A stretch of 37,103 bases of DNA from an uncultured bacterium (GCA_900551915.1 URXT01000016.1:1-37103), one strand, 5' to 3'. Counted from the first letter of the stretch, positions 1-9,418 are shown. Made by a program: numbers and translations. The notes: a model not told the origin generated them from the sequence alone.

Positions 1-1011
1 TTCTTTAACATATTTAGAAATTGCTAGTCCAATTGTACCTGTTCCACAATAGGCATCTAAAACTGTATCTTCTTTGGTAAGTTGAAGGGCGTTTATCGCT
101 GTATTATATAAAGTTTCTGTTAATTTAGAATTTGTTTGGTAGAAAGATTTTGCGGAAATTAAAAAATCTAATCCGCAGAGACGATCTTTTATCTGCCCTG
201 TTCCATAAAGAACTCGTGTTTTTTCTCCTAGAATAACATTGGTGTCTCTTTTGTTGATATTTTGAACAACTGTTTTAATTCGTGGTTCTTTTTTCAATAA
301 TGTTTTAATTATATTTTGAGCACCATAAAGGTCATCTGTAGCAGTAACAAAGCAAAGCATTACAGAATTATAATATTCAGATACTTTTATAAGTACATGG
401 CGGACAGTTCCTTTATTTGTTTTTCTATCATAGGGTTGAATCTTAAAATCATTCAATGTTTTTAAAACTAAATTTCTTATTTCAGTTGATATAGTACTTT
501 CGATAAGACATTCATCATTTGGAATGATTTTATGTGTGTTTTCTTGATAGAATCCAGAGATTATTTTTTTTGTTTTATTATTTAAAGCTAGAGGGACTTG
601 TACTTTATTGCGAAAATGAAGTGGTTCTTTTAATCCGATAGTCGGTTCAACATTTACTTCAATTTTTTGAGGGTCGTATGTTGTTCTTACCCATTTGTGC
701 AAAATCCCGGGTCTTTGAGTTTCATACTGCAATTCTAAAATATTTGTTCCGGGCATAATATAATGTCCCCTTTGACCAAAACCTTCTGCAATTTGTGTCT
801 GCGGTTCACCATTTATAGTTAAACAAGTAATAGTATTGGTAAATCCAAGCAAATGCCATGGGCAATCTTTTATTATCATAATTGAAGCATTAGGGTTTTC
901 GCTTTCAAATTTTTCCTTTGCACGTGAGTGGATATACATTCCAACTCCCTGATAAACAAAGCTTAAAAGGATTATTCCGCCTACAATTAAAATATACTGC
1001 ATCATATCCAT
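1..1011 (-). CDS. Chimeric ORF: membrane-anchored N-terminus joined to RlmD/TrmA-type m5U RNA methyltransferase (3' end outside window)
   Basis: The frame is open from an ATG at 1011 (preceded by GGAGG) to the window edge, 337 codons. Residues 1-20 form a hydrophobic anchor. Residues 20-123 are an unrecognised domain. From about residue 124 the sequence switches to the RlmD/RumA/TrmA family: TIGLKEP and HFRNKVQVP, then the NVILG segment, a SFYQTN block and SAM motif I DAYCGTGTIGL at residues 319-329. Family members install 5-methyluridine in 23S rRNA or tRNA. The usual N-terminal TRAM domain and the cysteine cluster for a 4Fe-4S centre are absent and replaced by the membrane domain. I checked by hand that the frame is continuous through the junction (about 645). 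It may be a deletion fusion, a real fusion or an assembly chimera. The methyltransferase identity is firm; the function of the chimera is not. Confidence 0.75.
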   Translation of the reverse strand, partial: MDMMQYILIVGGIILLSFVYQGVGMYIHSRAKEKFESENPNASIMIIKDCPWHLLGFTNTITCLTINGEPQTQIAEGFGQRGHYIMPGTNILELQYETQRPGILHKWVRTTYDPQKIEVNVEPTIGLKEPLHFRNKVQVPLALNNKTKKIISGFYQENTHKIIPNDECLIESTISTEIRNLVLKTLNDFKIQPYDRKTNKGTVRHVLIKVSEYYNSVMLCFVTATDDLYGAQNIIKTLLKKEPRIKTVVQNINKRDTNVILGEKTRVLYGTGQIKDRLCGLDFLISAKSFYQTNSKLTETLYNTAINALQLTKEDTVLDAYCGTGTIGLAISKYVKE

Positions 1012-1024
1012 TTTTAATTCCTCC

Positions 1025-1489
1025 TTATTTTCTGACTGTTGCAACTTTTATAGGTGGCTCATTAGTATTTTTTGCACCTAAATCTTTTAGCAATTGTTCG
1101 TAATCTTCGCCTTTAAGATTAGAGGCATCAATATAATTTTCTTTTCCGGTTTCCTTGCTTACATAATAAATATCTTGATCCTCTGCATTTTTAGTATTAC
1201 AATTTTTGGAATATTCGGACCAATAATACTGCTCAATATCAAAAATATTAATAACTTTATTAAATCTCTTAACCACCAATTTTTTATCATCAGTCAACGC
1301 TATTGAAATGAAATCAGTATAAAATATCTTAATAAAGAAAAACAACAGAACAACAACTGCGCCTGTAACTGCAAACAAAAAACTATGAGTAAATTTGCCG
1401 GTAATATTATATACAAACCATGCTGCGCAAAGTCCTAAAAATGTTTCAAACATCATTGTTGTGAATTTTGATTTATACTCTTTCATCAT
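1025..1489 (-). CDS. Small membrane protein of unknown function
   Basis: 154 residues with two hydrophobic segments near the N-terminus (about residues 15-30 and 37-57), followed by a soluble tail of about 95 residues rich in acidic residues and lysine. This suggests an inner-membrane hairpin with a cytoplasmic C-terminal domain. A strong ribosome binding site (GGAGGG) precedes the ATG. The gene ends 13 bases before the start of the chimeric methyltransferase ORF on the same strand, so the two are probably co-transcribed. I do not recognise the family. It lies outside the transposable elements and is taken as part of the left flank. Confidence 0.65.
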   Translation of the reverse strand: MMKEYKSKFTTMMFETFLGLCAAWFVYNITGKFTHSFLFAVTGAVVVLLFFFIKIFYTDFISIALTDDKKLVVKRFNKVINIFDIEQYYWSEYSKNCNTKNAEDQDIYYVSKETGKENYIDASNLKGEDYEQLLKDLGAKNTNEPPIKVATVRK

Positions 1490-1528
1490 TCCCTCCAGCA
1501 GATATCAAGAATGCTAATTGACGGTTTT

Positions 1529-1580
1529 TGTAAAGTAACACTTAGTTTGAGAAAAATTAACAGCCAGTTTGAGAATTTTT
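1529..1580. repeat. Left end of element 1 with two transposase-site repeats
   Basis: TGT tip at 1529, then the core TAGTTTGAG at 1543 and a second core AACAGCCAGTTTGAG with CAGTTTG at 1565-1571. The two cores are 22 bases apart, the same spacing as in the left end of element 2 (14011 and 14033). The inverted counterpart, CAAACTG cores 14 bases from the tip, is found at the right ends. The intervening sequence has diverged more from the consensus than in element 2. Confidence 0.8.
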
Positions 1581-1645
1581 AATAACAAATATAGAGATAT
1601 TCTTTTATATTTCAAGTGTTTTTGTTTTGTGTATAAAAATTTAAG

Positions 1646-2818
1646 TTATTTACTATTAAACTTTATAACTTTTTCTTCTCGATCATATCTATAATTAACA
1701 ACTTCACCTGTTATAATTAATTTTACAGCCTGTTCAATTACTTCATAAGGTACTTGAAACCATTCCCTTGGGGTATGTCTTGAACCATTATTGTCAAAAA
1801 CATCAATGCTAATTTGACATCCTCCTAAAAATCTGTGAAGTAAATCTTCAAACTTTTGGGTATTCATATTATAAGTTTTAAATTCTGCAACAATTTTGAC
1901 TGGTGCCATTAAATAAGTTGGTTCATTTACTGCATTTTTAATTCTACTTTTTACTGTAGTTTCACTATAGCCTATCTTGTATAAATTTCTTATACTTTTA
2001 ATTTTTTCATCTTTGCTTCTTGATTGTAATACATATATATAACCAGTTGCTTTATCTTCATCTTGAATGTTATTAAATTTCTTCATTTTATCATCTACAG
2101 TATTTGAAACATGTTTGCCAGTTTCGAATAGTCGCTTGCATAGAGACCTAAATCTCATATTAGATTCTGTCCCATTTTCAAACACTAAATGAGTTCTTCC
2201 ATCGTATTTGTTTTCATATGCTCTTTCTACACGTTTAATATCATATAATTTATCAACATATAATAAGATACCATTCAAGACAAACATCTGACCCTCTTCA
2301 ATTTGTTTCTCATTAAATTTTTCAAGGGTCCTTATTCCATATTTTAATTCAGATTGACATTTCTTAAATATTTCCACATATTCCTCAAAATTAGGACAAG
2401 ATTTTCTTCTAGCAACAAAATCTGTTTTTGCAATTTGTTTAGGAACATTCTTTAATGTGAATATATCAGCATCATCAGATAACAAATCAAATTCATCATC
2501 CGCAAATATATCATCCAATGAATCAGGAATATCTTTTTCGACTGATAATAAATTGTGTTTATCATATGGCTTTAGTGCTTTCATCTTTGTTTCGTCTTCT
2601 AGAATTCCTTGTAATCTAAAAAACAAACTACGCTCTAAAATATTGTCTGTGCTACTATTTGGCAATGTTTTATTTTTATCAATAAACTCGTTAATCTCTT
2701 CAAAAGACCTAATTAGTCTTTCATCAGCAGTACAATTATTTGATGTTTTGGGTTTAACATTCAATAAGTTTAACTCATCATCATTAAATATCTTATCTAA
2801 TTCTTTATTTATATCCAT
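1646..2818 (-). CDS. GIY-YIG (T5orf172-type) nuclease, effector of the element 1 defence operon
   Basis: 390 residues. The C-terminal nuclease domain (about residues 265-345) shows GYIYVLQS, LYKIGYSE, the arginine in VKSRIKNA and the glutamate in QKFEDLLHRF. These are the GIY-YIG elements in the T5orf172/Mug113 arrangement. The N-terminal 130 residues are acidic with a repeated DEL/DDEFDLL pattern, which could mediate protein contacts. It is the last gene of the operon; its ATG overlaps the helicase stop codon (TAATG), which implies translational coupling. The likely role is DNA cleavage, with the adjacent helicase providing translocation and the methyltransferase protecting self DNA. The domain is seen; the cleavage role is inferred from family and context. 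Confidence 0.85.
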   Translation of the reverse strand: MDINKELDKIFNDDELNLLNVKPKTSNNCTADERLIRSFEEINEFIDKNKTLPNSSTDNILERSLFFRLQGILEDETKMKALKPYDKHNLLSVEKDIPDSLDDIFADDEFDLLSDDADIFTLKNVPKQIAKTDFVARRKSCPNFEEYVEIFKKCQSELKYGIRTLEKFNEKQIEEGQMFVLNGILLYVDKLYDIKRVERAYENKYDGRTHLVFENGTESNMRFRSLCKRLFETGKHVSNTVDDKMKKFNNIQDEDKATGYIYVLQSRSKDEKIKSIRNLYKIGYSETTVKSRIKNAVNEPTYLMAPVKIVAEFKTYNMNTQKFEDLLHRFLGGCQISIDVFDNNGSRHTPREWFQVPYEVIEQAVKLIITGEVVNYRYDREEKVIKFNSK

Positions 2819-4749
2819 TAAACTTTAGCTCCACGTTCACGTTTAAGTTTTCTCAATAAAATCAAAGCTTCAGCCATTCTTCTTTCTAGTGGGTCATAAG
2901 AAGATATATTAGGTTCTCGCCCTACTTCTTTAACAAAATTCTTTATTTTAGGCCACAAGATAATAGCTTCTTCTTCAGTTATAGAGATTCTGGTTTCCTC
3001 TATACAACTTTGGATAACTTTAAAAGTCTTTTTATCCAAAGATTTAGACAATATTTCAAATGCTTTTTGGAATGGGTTAATTGAATCTATCAAATCTATG
3101 TTTAAATCATCTATATTAACAAATTTATTAGCCATTCTGATAAACTGTTTATCTCCAGAAGTTTCTATATCTCCTGTTTTAATTGCAGAATCAACAACTA
3201 CATATTGCCTAACTTCTTCAATTTCTTCATCCGATAAATCAGGGTATGTAGTTTGAATTACTTTAGGAATTAATACTTTGTTGATAACTTCCGGGTCAAC
3301 ACTTCCTGTTATTGCTTTTGCAATATTGTCATCTTGCAATATTTTTGCTTTTAAATCATTCAAATCTGTATCAACTATGTTTTGAACCTTTGCAGTTGAA
3401 GGTTGTTTAAATCCTCTAATTTTAATTGTTCCTTTTTCTGCTTTTTCAGTATCATCTGGAACCCTTGTTTTAAATTTAAAATTAGGTGCTAACACTTGTT
3501 CCATAAGCAAAGAACAAGTTATTGCTTTTAACATATTATTTACAGCAATCATAACTTCGTTATCTTCTGCATCAGGTTGAGCAATTAAGTTAGTAAATTG
3601 AGCGTGTGTTTTATTTTTACTATCTCTTGTACAACGTCCGATAATCTGAATTATTTCGGTCAAAGAACCTCTATAACCTACCGTCAATGCATGCTCACAA
3701 TAAGGCCAATCAAAACCTTCTTTAGCCATTCCTAATGCGATTATTAAATCCATATCATCAACAGATTTAATATTCTTCAAGTAGCTAACAATTTTATCTC
3801 TATTAGTAGGATTATCATCAACTAAATCGGCTACTTTTATAATCTTTCCATCAGTTTTTCTTTTTATGTACAAAACTCCAGTTTCGCTATCTTGTTTTTC
3901 AAACTCACCTATACTATCAAGAATAGCATTTACTTCTTCATACTTTTCTTTTGTACTTTCACCAGAATTTACATTAGGTATATGCAATATAGTTTTTTTG
4001 TCTGTATCTAAAATTTCGTTAATTGCACTTAGATATTTACCTTGATAAAAATGATAACCTATACCAAGTGATTTTAGATAATTATAACCATTTAACTGGT
4101 CATAATAGTTATAAGTTACTTTATCAAATTTTATTTCATCTTCTGGTGCTAAAACAGGAACTCCATCACCTCTAAAATATGAACCAGTCATTGCAACAAT
4201 ATGTGCATTTGATTTACTCATTATAGAATGCAACAAGTTGCCTAATTTACTACTATCTTTATCAGCTGATACATGGTGAAATTCATCAATAGCAAGCAAA
4301 CAATCATTAAATTTATTTTCTTCGACTTCTTCATAAGCATATCTTAATGTTGCATGTGTACAAATTAAAATCTTTGAGTCACTGTCTAAAAATTTAGAGA
4401 ATAAAGTTACTTTTGATTCATCACTTCCTGCTGTACATAAATTATATTTATCTTCTGGATTCCAGTCTTCAAAGAATCCATTTTCTTTCAAATTTGTTTT
4501 TTGGAAGGATGCCCCAATAGAACGTTCAGGGACCGCAATAATAACTTTTTTTATTCCTTGATGAGCTAATTTATCAAGAGCAATAAACATCAAAGCTCTT
4601 GATTTCCCTGAAGCAGGAGGAGCTTTTATGAGAAGATATTGTGAACTACGAGCCGCAAATGCCTTTTCTTGCATTTCTCTCATTCCATATTGGTTAGTCT
4701 TTGTACTTTCGCCGGTTCTTGCATATGTAACATCTATTATATTAGGCAT
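2818..4749 (-). CDS. Superfamily 2 DEAD/DEAH-box helicase
   Basis: 643 residues. Motif I is APPASGKS (about residue 43), motif II is DEFH within LLAIDEFHHV (about 152), motif III is TGSYFR, and motif VI is QIIGRCTRD (about 370). Two RecA-like domains occupy residues 1-430. The last 200 residues are an unassigned, mostly helical region. It begins directly after the dinD stop with an AAGGAG ribosome binding site and overlaps the GIY-YIG start. It probably acts as the ATP-dependent translocase of a restriction complex. The whole motif set is intact, so it should hydrolyse ATP. Confidence 0.9.
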   Translation of the reverse strand: MPNIIDVTYARTGESTKTNQYGMREMQEKAFAARSSQYLLIKAPPASGKSRALMFIALDKLAHQGIKKVIIAVPERSIGASFQKTNLKENGFFEDWNPEDKYNLCTAGSDESKVTLFSKFLDSDSKILICTHATLRYAYEEVEENKFNDCLLAIDEFHHVSADKDSSKLGNLLHSIMSKSNAHIVAMTGSYFRGDGVPVLAPEDEIKFDKVTYNYYDQLNGYNYLKSLGIGYHFYQGKYLSAINEILDTDKKTILHIPNVNSGESTKEKYEEVNAILDSIGEFEKQDSETGVLYIKRKTDGKIIKVADLVDDNPTNRDKIVSYLKNIKSVDDMDLIIALGMAKEGFDWPYCEHALTVGYRGSLTEIIQIIGRCTRDSKNKTHAQFTNLIAQPDAEDNEVMIAVNNMLKAITCSLLMEQVLAPNFKFKTRVPDDTEKAEKGTIKIRGFKQPSTAKVQNIVDTDLNDLKAKILQDDNIAKAITGSVDPEVINKVLIPKVIQTTYPDLSDEEIEEVRQYVVVDSAIKTGDIETSGDKQFIRMANKFVNIDDLNIDLIDSINPFQKAFEILSKSLDKKTFKVIQSCIEETRISITEEEAIILWPKIKNFVKEVGREPNISSYDPLERRMAEALILLRKLKRERGAKV

Positions 4750-5604
4750 TTATTCTCCTTTACCTTCAAGTTTCTTGCGTTCTTCTCTTTCAATTTTCTT
4801 AATTGAATCAACTGTAGGCAAATCTTCTGGCATAGTTCCACCAAGTTCTTGAATAGTTTCTCTAACCTTTTTACCAACTTCGTAATGGGTTTGGTTTGCC
4901 TTATATTTACCTTTGATATTTTCACGTCTTAATTTTTCTTCTGTTTGTGTAGCTCGGAATAAATTAGCTGCAAGCTCCGTGCTTCCCATATGGTCGAGTA
5001 TATCTTGGCTTTTCTTTAAACCTTTTCTGTTATGAATAGCTTGTCTATCTAAGCCACCATACAGACCTTTGTAGCCATAATTTTGAAATATTGCATAGTC
5101 TCTCGGCTCTTTTACACCTGCATTGCTTGCTGCATCTGCAAGGTGTTTATTATGCTTTTTCATTTCTTCACGCAAGAATAATCGTCTTTGATTTTCTTCG
5201 GATTGGATTAGCTTTTGTTCTTCCTCTTCAATCAATTCTTTTTGACGAGTCTTAATTGCAAAATAAGCCTGCCCCATAGCTACATTCTTTTTTGTTGGGT
5301 CAGCATTTTGCACAATTAAATAACAAGCAAAACGGGAAAGGCGATAATCTTCAACCTCTCTTTCAGCCCCTGAACCGATTTCAACCATTTCGCTCACCTG
5401 AGCGAAATGGTCCTCTACATCATATCCACTACTCTTGCAGGATTCTTTAGCTTTGTTTATAGGGTTCAAAAATTTCCCATACTCGGAATATTCTAATAGC
5501 TTTGACAAATTTCTTGCAGACCAATATTCAAAACCATCTTCAGTCATCCTTTTAATCTTTTCAAATGGTGATTTCAATAAATCATCTATGCTGTAATCAG
5601 ACAT
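4750..5604 (-). CDS. dinD: DinD, DNA-damage-inducible protein D
   Basis: 284 residues from the ATG at 5604, which I prefer over an upstream start at 5619 because GAGGAG lies 8 bases before it. It aligns by eye with E. coli DinD over its whole length: FEYWSARNLSKLLEYSEY near the N-terminus, YFAIKTRQKEL, GYKGLYGGLDRQAIHNRKG, LDHMGSTELAANLFRATQTE and IQELGGTMPEDLPT. In E. coli dinD is LexA-controlled and its product inhibits RecA-mediated strand exchange. Here it sits inside a restriction-type operon: its start overlaps the upstream gene by 8 bases and its stop abuts the helicase start. That position suggests a working role linked to cleaved or single-stranded DNA. No LexA box was identified. 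Confidence 0.93.
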   Translation of the reverse strand: MSDYSIDDLLKSPFEKIKRMTEDGFEYWSARNLSKLLEYSEYGKFLNPINKAKESCKSSGYDVEDHFAQVSEMVEIGSGAEREVEDYRLSRFACYLIVQNADPTKKNVAMGQAYFAIKTRQKELIEEEEQKLIQSEENQRRLFLREEMKKHNKHLADAASNAGVKEPRDYAIFQNYGYKGLYGGLDRQAIHNRKGLKKSQDILDHMGSTELAANLFRATQTEEKLRRENIKGKYKANQTHYEVGKKVRETIQELGGTMPEDLPTVDSIKKIEREERKKLEGKGE

Positions 5605-6550
5605 TCTTAGTCTCCTCATTGTTAGTTAAAATATCAAATATACTTATTTGTCCATTATTGTTTTCAATTTTAGTTGGTTCATTTAATTTAAAATCACTTG
5701 GTAAATCTTTAATAACTCTATTGTTAAATTGATAAACATCTGTAATATTTGTTTGAACTGTTGTAACAACACCATTCTTCATCTCTCTTACGTATTCTAT
5801 CTTTGCCAGAATTTCGTCTGGAGCTTCTGATTCTTTTAGAGGGTTTTCACCACTCCAAACAAGTTCTTTAAAGTTTTCATCAAGAATTTTATAATCATCA
5901 CTTTTAGTTTTAGAATGGTCTTTTAATGTCCAAACTTGAGTGCTACGTACTGTGATAGGTTTAATAATAGTCAATTTAGCATATTCTTGAATATTTGAAA
6001 TATCTCTCATCTTATCAGGGGCAATATAATAACAGAATTGAGATTTTTGTATTAGAGATTTATCTTCATCTGTAAATCCCAAACTTAGGACATTGTCATC
6101 ATTTATAATAGAAAGATAGAAGTCAGTCTTAGCCTTTATTGACTGGTCTAAATCGCCATTATCAGGAAGTATTGCATCCAACTCCGAAGCAGGTTTAGAA
6201 AAAATACCGACAGTTACATCTTTAATTAACGCACCTGTTTGCTTTCCATAATATTTGTAATCATGTCCTGTAATACCTTCAAGAATGCCATCTCCAAAAT
6301 TTCCCAATCCTGCTGATACTACTGCACCTGTGACAAATATACAAAACTTAGATTTAAAAGAACCTTCTTCTGGAGGTAATATATAGATGTTACATTTTGC
6401 GTGTTTGCTGTAAAAGAATTTAGAAACATTATCCGTTACAGTATTCAAAGATTTAGCAAGTTGTCCAAAAGCTTCAACACTTAATTGACTTTCTTTTGTA
6501 TCAAAGTGAAAATAAATGATGTTTGAGCTATTTTTCTCTACTTGTTCCAT
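5597..6550 (-). CDS. Unknown protein of the methyltransferase-helicase operon
   Basis: 317 residues, family not named with confidence. The N-terminal third begins IIYFHFDTKESQLSVEAF and contains IYILPPEEGSFKSK followed by a glycine-rich hydrophobic stretch (about residues 68-92) that could be a membrane-associated or buried helix. The C-terminal 120 residues are charged and beta-rich, ending in a QISIFDIL segment. It lies between the methyltransferase (9-base gap) and dinD (8-base overlap), so it is a core operon member. Possible roles are a structural, membrane-tethering or sensor subunit of the complex; nothing in the sequence decides between them. Confidence 0.7.
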   Translation of the reverse strand: MEQVEKNSSNIIYFHFDTKESQLSVEAFGQLAKSLNTVTDNVSKFFYSKHAKCNIYILPPEEGSFKSKFCIFVTGAVVSAGLGNFGDGILEGITGHDYKYYGKQTGALIKDVTVGIFSKPASELDAILPDNGDLDQSIKAKTDFYLSIINDDNVLSLGFTDEDKSLIQKSQFCYYIAPDKMRDISNIQEYAKLTIIKPITVRSTQVWTLKDHSKTKSDDYKILDENFKELVWSGENPLKESEAPDEILAKIEYVREMKNGVVTTVQTNITDVYQFNNRVIKDLPSDFKLNEPTKIENNNGQISIFDILTNNEETKNV

Positions 6551-6559
6551 TTTGATCCT

Positions 6560-9331
6560 TTACAATAAACTTAGTTGTTCTTCTGGGCTTAGTTTTTTGT
6601 CTGGGTTTGTCATTATTTCATAGCGTTTGAAAAGGTGTTCCAATCGTTTTTCATCACTTTCAAACGGTGTAGAACGATAACATTTTTCTATTGCTATATC
6701 AAGACTATGATGAGCTTCTATTAACCCTTGTGGCATTTTATCAGGGTCATATAGCTCTGCCATTGTTTTATCAGAATGCTTTTCTCTTTCTGCAAGGATA
6801 TTATTAACATAATATTCAATATTTTTCTTTTGTTTGTCTGAAATATTTGGAAAAGGAAAAGTATTGTAGCATAATTCTGCTGAATATCTTAATCGAGTCT
6901 CAAGTTTTCCTGCAACAGCTCTAACCCATACCATGTGCATTTGTGAGGTAACAACGCCAAATACCCAAGGCTCAGCATCATATATAGCTAATGCAGAATC
7001 TGAAATAATAGTGTTAGAATTTAAAAAACCACAAGGTATATATTCTCTTCTTTCAGAAGAAACCCTAGGTATAATTATTGAATTTGTGTTTTTAAATCGA
7101 ACTTCTCCGAATCTATATGGATAATCAGCTAATTTGTTGGTTGCCATTCGTTTGCTGGAACTACGATATTGTTTAATGGCAATAATTCTTTCTTCTATTT
7201 CTGGACAATTATTAACTAACTCTATATCCTTTTCGGTTATCCAAAAACAATATCTTTCTTGTCCTCTTATGAACTCTTGGGACCCTAAAAACATTTTAAT
7301 CAAATGCATAAAATTAGGATACTTTTGTTTGAAATTCATAGCTTCTTCTTTTGACAAAATTAAATAGCCATTGTCATTTGGCATGCTTCCAAAACAAATT
7401 TCTGGCAATATAGAAACAGGATTTCTTGATTTTTCAATATATATATCTTCATAGTTGATTAAATAACCATTAATATTTTTAACAACCTCTTTTGAACTAG
7501 ACGTAATTAAATACTTTGGTTTACTAGATTCATTTCTAAGACCAATAATAACACAAGTTACACCTGCATTAGATTTTGCATTATTGGTCCATTTAAAGGA
7601 TTGATAAGCGAACCCCATTTCAACCCCATTTTTTAATAAGTTTTTCCACAATAAAGAAACTTGTGCTCCCTGACAAATAGAGTTTGTAGTAACAAATGCA
7701 AACTGGGAGTTGGTGTTATGTATATAATCAGTAGCTTTTTTAAACCAACAAGAAATATAATCTAAGTTGTTATATCCATCAATAAGATTGTTAAACACAA
7801 GGAACATATCATGTTTCTGTTCTTCGGATTGCAATCTCGCCCCTAAATACGGAGGATTTCCAAGAATATAAATCTCATTATCTGTTCCTTGAATTTCAAG
7901 TTGTTTAAATTTCTCAAGTTCAAAAAGCTTGTATCGTTCCATTTCCTTGTGAGTTAGGCCTTTAACACCTTTAGGACATACTTTTTCCCAATCGAGTCTT
8001 GTTGCATTACCACATACTATATTACCACTTTTACTTAAAGGTAAAGATGTTTTGCAATCCCCAAAGAGTTCTTTGAATTTTTTATTCATTTGGTGTTCTG
8101 CTAACCACAAAGAAAGTATTGCAATTTCACAAGCAAAATCATCTATTTCAATTCCATAGAATTGTTGTAATTGCAGTTGTGAGTATATTAATGACTTTTG
8201 CCCAGTTACTTCTTCAATCTTCTTAATTATATCCATTTCAAGAAGTCTTAACTGTTTATATGCAATAATTAAAAAGTTGCCACTTCCACATGCCGGGTCA
8301 AATATCTTTAAGTTATAAATCCTGTTTAATAGATTTCTTAATTTCTTTTCAGTATCAGCTTTTTCATATTCTTCTCTTAAATCATTTAAGAATAGAGGCT
8401 CTATTACTTTCATAATGTTAGGAACAGATGTATAATGTTGACCAAATCCACTTCGTACTTCTGCAACAGATACGGCTTGAAACATTGAGCCAAAAATATC
8501 AGGGTTTATTTCTTTCCAGTCTTGTCCTCCACATTCAATCATCAATTTTCTAACCTTGGAATTTAATATTGGAATATCTGCTTTTTGTGCAAACAATTTA
8601 CCGTTTACATAAGGAAATGCTTGAATATATGAAGGATATGAAGTTTTTTCTTTATCATTCTTATCTAAAGATTCAAATAGGATTGCAAGTACATCAGCTA
8701 AATCATTCCCATCTTCATTGGTATGATTAACGATAGTCTTTGAAAAAAGGTTATCCTCAAAAATACCAGTATCTTCTGCAAAGAAACAGAATAATAATCT
8801 TGTTAAAAAGACATTTAAAGAATGGTTTTTATCTTTTTCTATCAGTTCAGGATTTAAATGTACAATTTCGTCATAAATCTTTGCCATTTTTTCTGCAGCT
8901 TTTACATCAGCAGGGTTTTCTTGATGTGCGATATATTTTTCTTTACCAGTCCAAGGCAGAAAGAAATCAACATGTTTATGCAATTCTGTTAATTCTGCAT
9001 CAAGGGTTTCATTGGTTTTAGTATCTATTGCTAGCAGTTTTTTATCATTCTGAACAATTATAAACCTTGGTTTATGTGTATATGTTGTAGAATCATTTTT
9101 TAAATCATCTATAGTAGAGTATAGATTATCATTAGGACAGTACTCATAAAATAATTTTTTCTTAATAATGAGTTGATTTTCTTTAGAAGAAAGGTTAGAA
9201 TTCCCTTCTCTAAGTCTTTTGATAGTCATCTTAGTAAAGCCAAATGTCAACAAAAAATTAAAGATAAAATCTTTTTCGGAGAAATTTTCTACTAAACTTT
9301 TGACATCTTCTTCGATTTTTGAAGTTTGCAT
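6560..9331 (-). CDS. MmeI-like class I SAM-dependent DNA (adenine) methyltransferase with specificity domain
   Basis: About 923 residues. The ATG at 9331 is preferred to one at 9340 because AAGGGA is correctly spaced before it. An N-terminal module (IDTKTNETLDAELTELHKH, DFFLPWTG) and a helical linker with FFAEDTGIF lead to methyltransferase motif I DPACGSGNF (about residue 344) and motif IV NPPY (about 490), the order of gamma-type N6-adenine enzymes. The C-terminal 350 residues resemble MmeI-type target recognition and C-terminal domains. I cannot identify the complete D-ExK nuclease signature of true MmeI-type fused restriction enzymes in the N-terminus, so cleavage is probably supplied by the helicase and GIY-YIG proteins. 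It is the first gene of the operon. Confidence 0.9.
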   Translation of the reverse strand: MQTSKIEEDVKSLVENFSEKDFIFNFLLTFGFTKMTIKRLREGNSNLSSKENQLIIKKKLFYEYCPNDNLYSTIDDLKNDSTTYTHKPRFIIVQNDKKLLAIDTKTNETLDAELTELHKHVDFFLPWTGKEKYIAHQENPADVKAAEKMAKIYDEIVHLNPELIEKDKNHSLNVFLTRLLFCFFAEDTGIFEDNLFSKTIVNHTNEDGNDLADVLAILFESLDKNDKEKTSYPSYIQAFPYVNGKLFAQKADIPILNSKVRKLMIECGGQDWKEINPDIFGSMFQAVSVAEVRSGFGQHYTSVPNIMKVIEPLFLNDLREEYEKADTEKKLRNLLNRIYNLKIFDPACGSGNFLIIAYKQLRLLEMDIIKKIEEVTGQKSLIYSQLQLQQFYGIEIDDFACEIAILSLWLAEHQMNKKFKELFGDCKTSLPLSKSGNIVCGNATRLDWEKVCPKGVKGLTHKEMERYKLFELEKFKQLEIQGTDNEIYILGNPPYLGARLQSEEQKHDMFLVFNNLIDGYNNLDYISCWFKKATDYIHNTNSQFAFVTTNSICQGAQVSLLWKNLLKNGVEMGFAYQSFKWTNNAKSNAGVTCVIIGLRNESSKPKYLITSSSKEVVKNINGYLINYEDIYIEKSRNPVSILPEICFGSMPNDNGYLILSKEEAMNFKQKYPNFMHLIKMFLGSQEFIRGQERYCFWITEKDIELVNNCPEIEERIIAIKQYRSSSKRMATNKLADYPYRFGEVRFKNTNSIIIPRVSSERREYIPCGFLNSNTIISDSALAIYDAEPWVFGVVTSQMHMVWVRAVAGKLETRLRYSAELCYNTFPFPNISDKQKKNIEYYVNNILAEREKHSDKTMAELYDPDKMPQGLIEAHHSLDIAIEKCYRSTPFESDEKRLEHLFKRYEIMTNPDKKLSPEEQLSLL

Positions 9332-9353
9332 GGATACCATTCCCTTTTATTCG

Positions 9354-9359
9354 ATTATA
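9354..9359 (-). promoter_or_regulatory. Extended -10 promoter element of the element 1 defence operon
   Basis: On the minus strand TGCTATAAT forms an extended -10 just upstream of the methyltransferase. The predicted transcript start lies only about 16 bases before the ATG at 9331, giving a short leader that still includes AAGGGA. No good -35 hexamer is seen, which is compatible with an extended -10 promoter. Confidence 0.5.
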
Positions 9360-9418
9360 GCATGAAAATGCAGGTTTAATGGCATTTATAAGAAAACTTA
9401 GTATATTGTTAAATAGAA

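Noticed and set aside
1521..1528. ACGG shared by the left flank of element 1 and the sequence after its right tip as a target duplication
   Set aside because: On the left it is separated from the tip by four T; on the right it abuts the tip. The spacing does not fit a 5-bp duplication.
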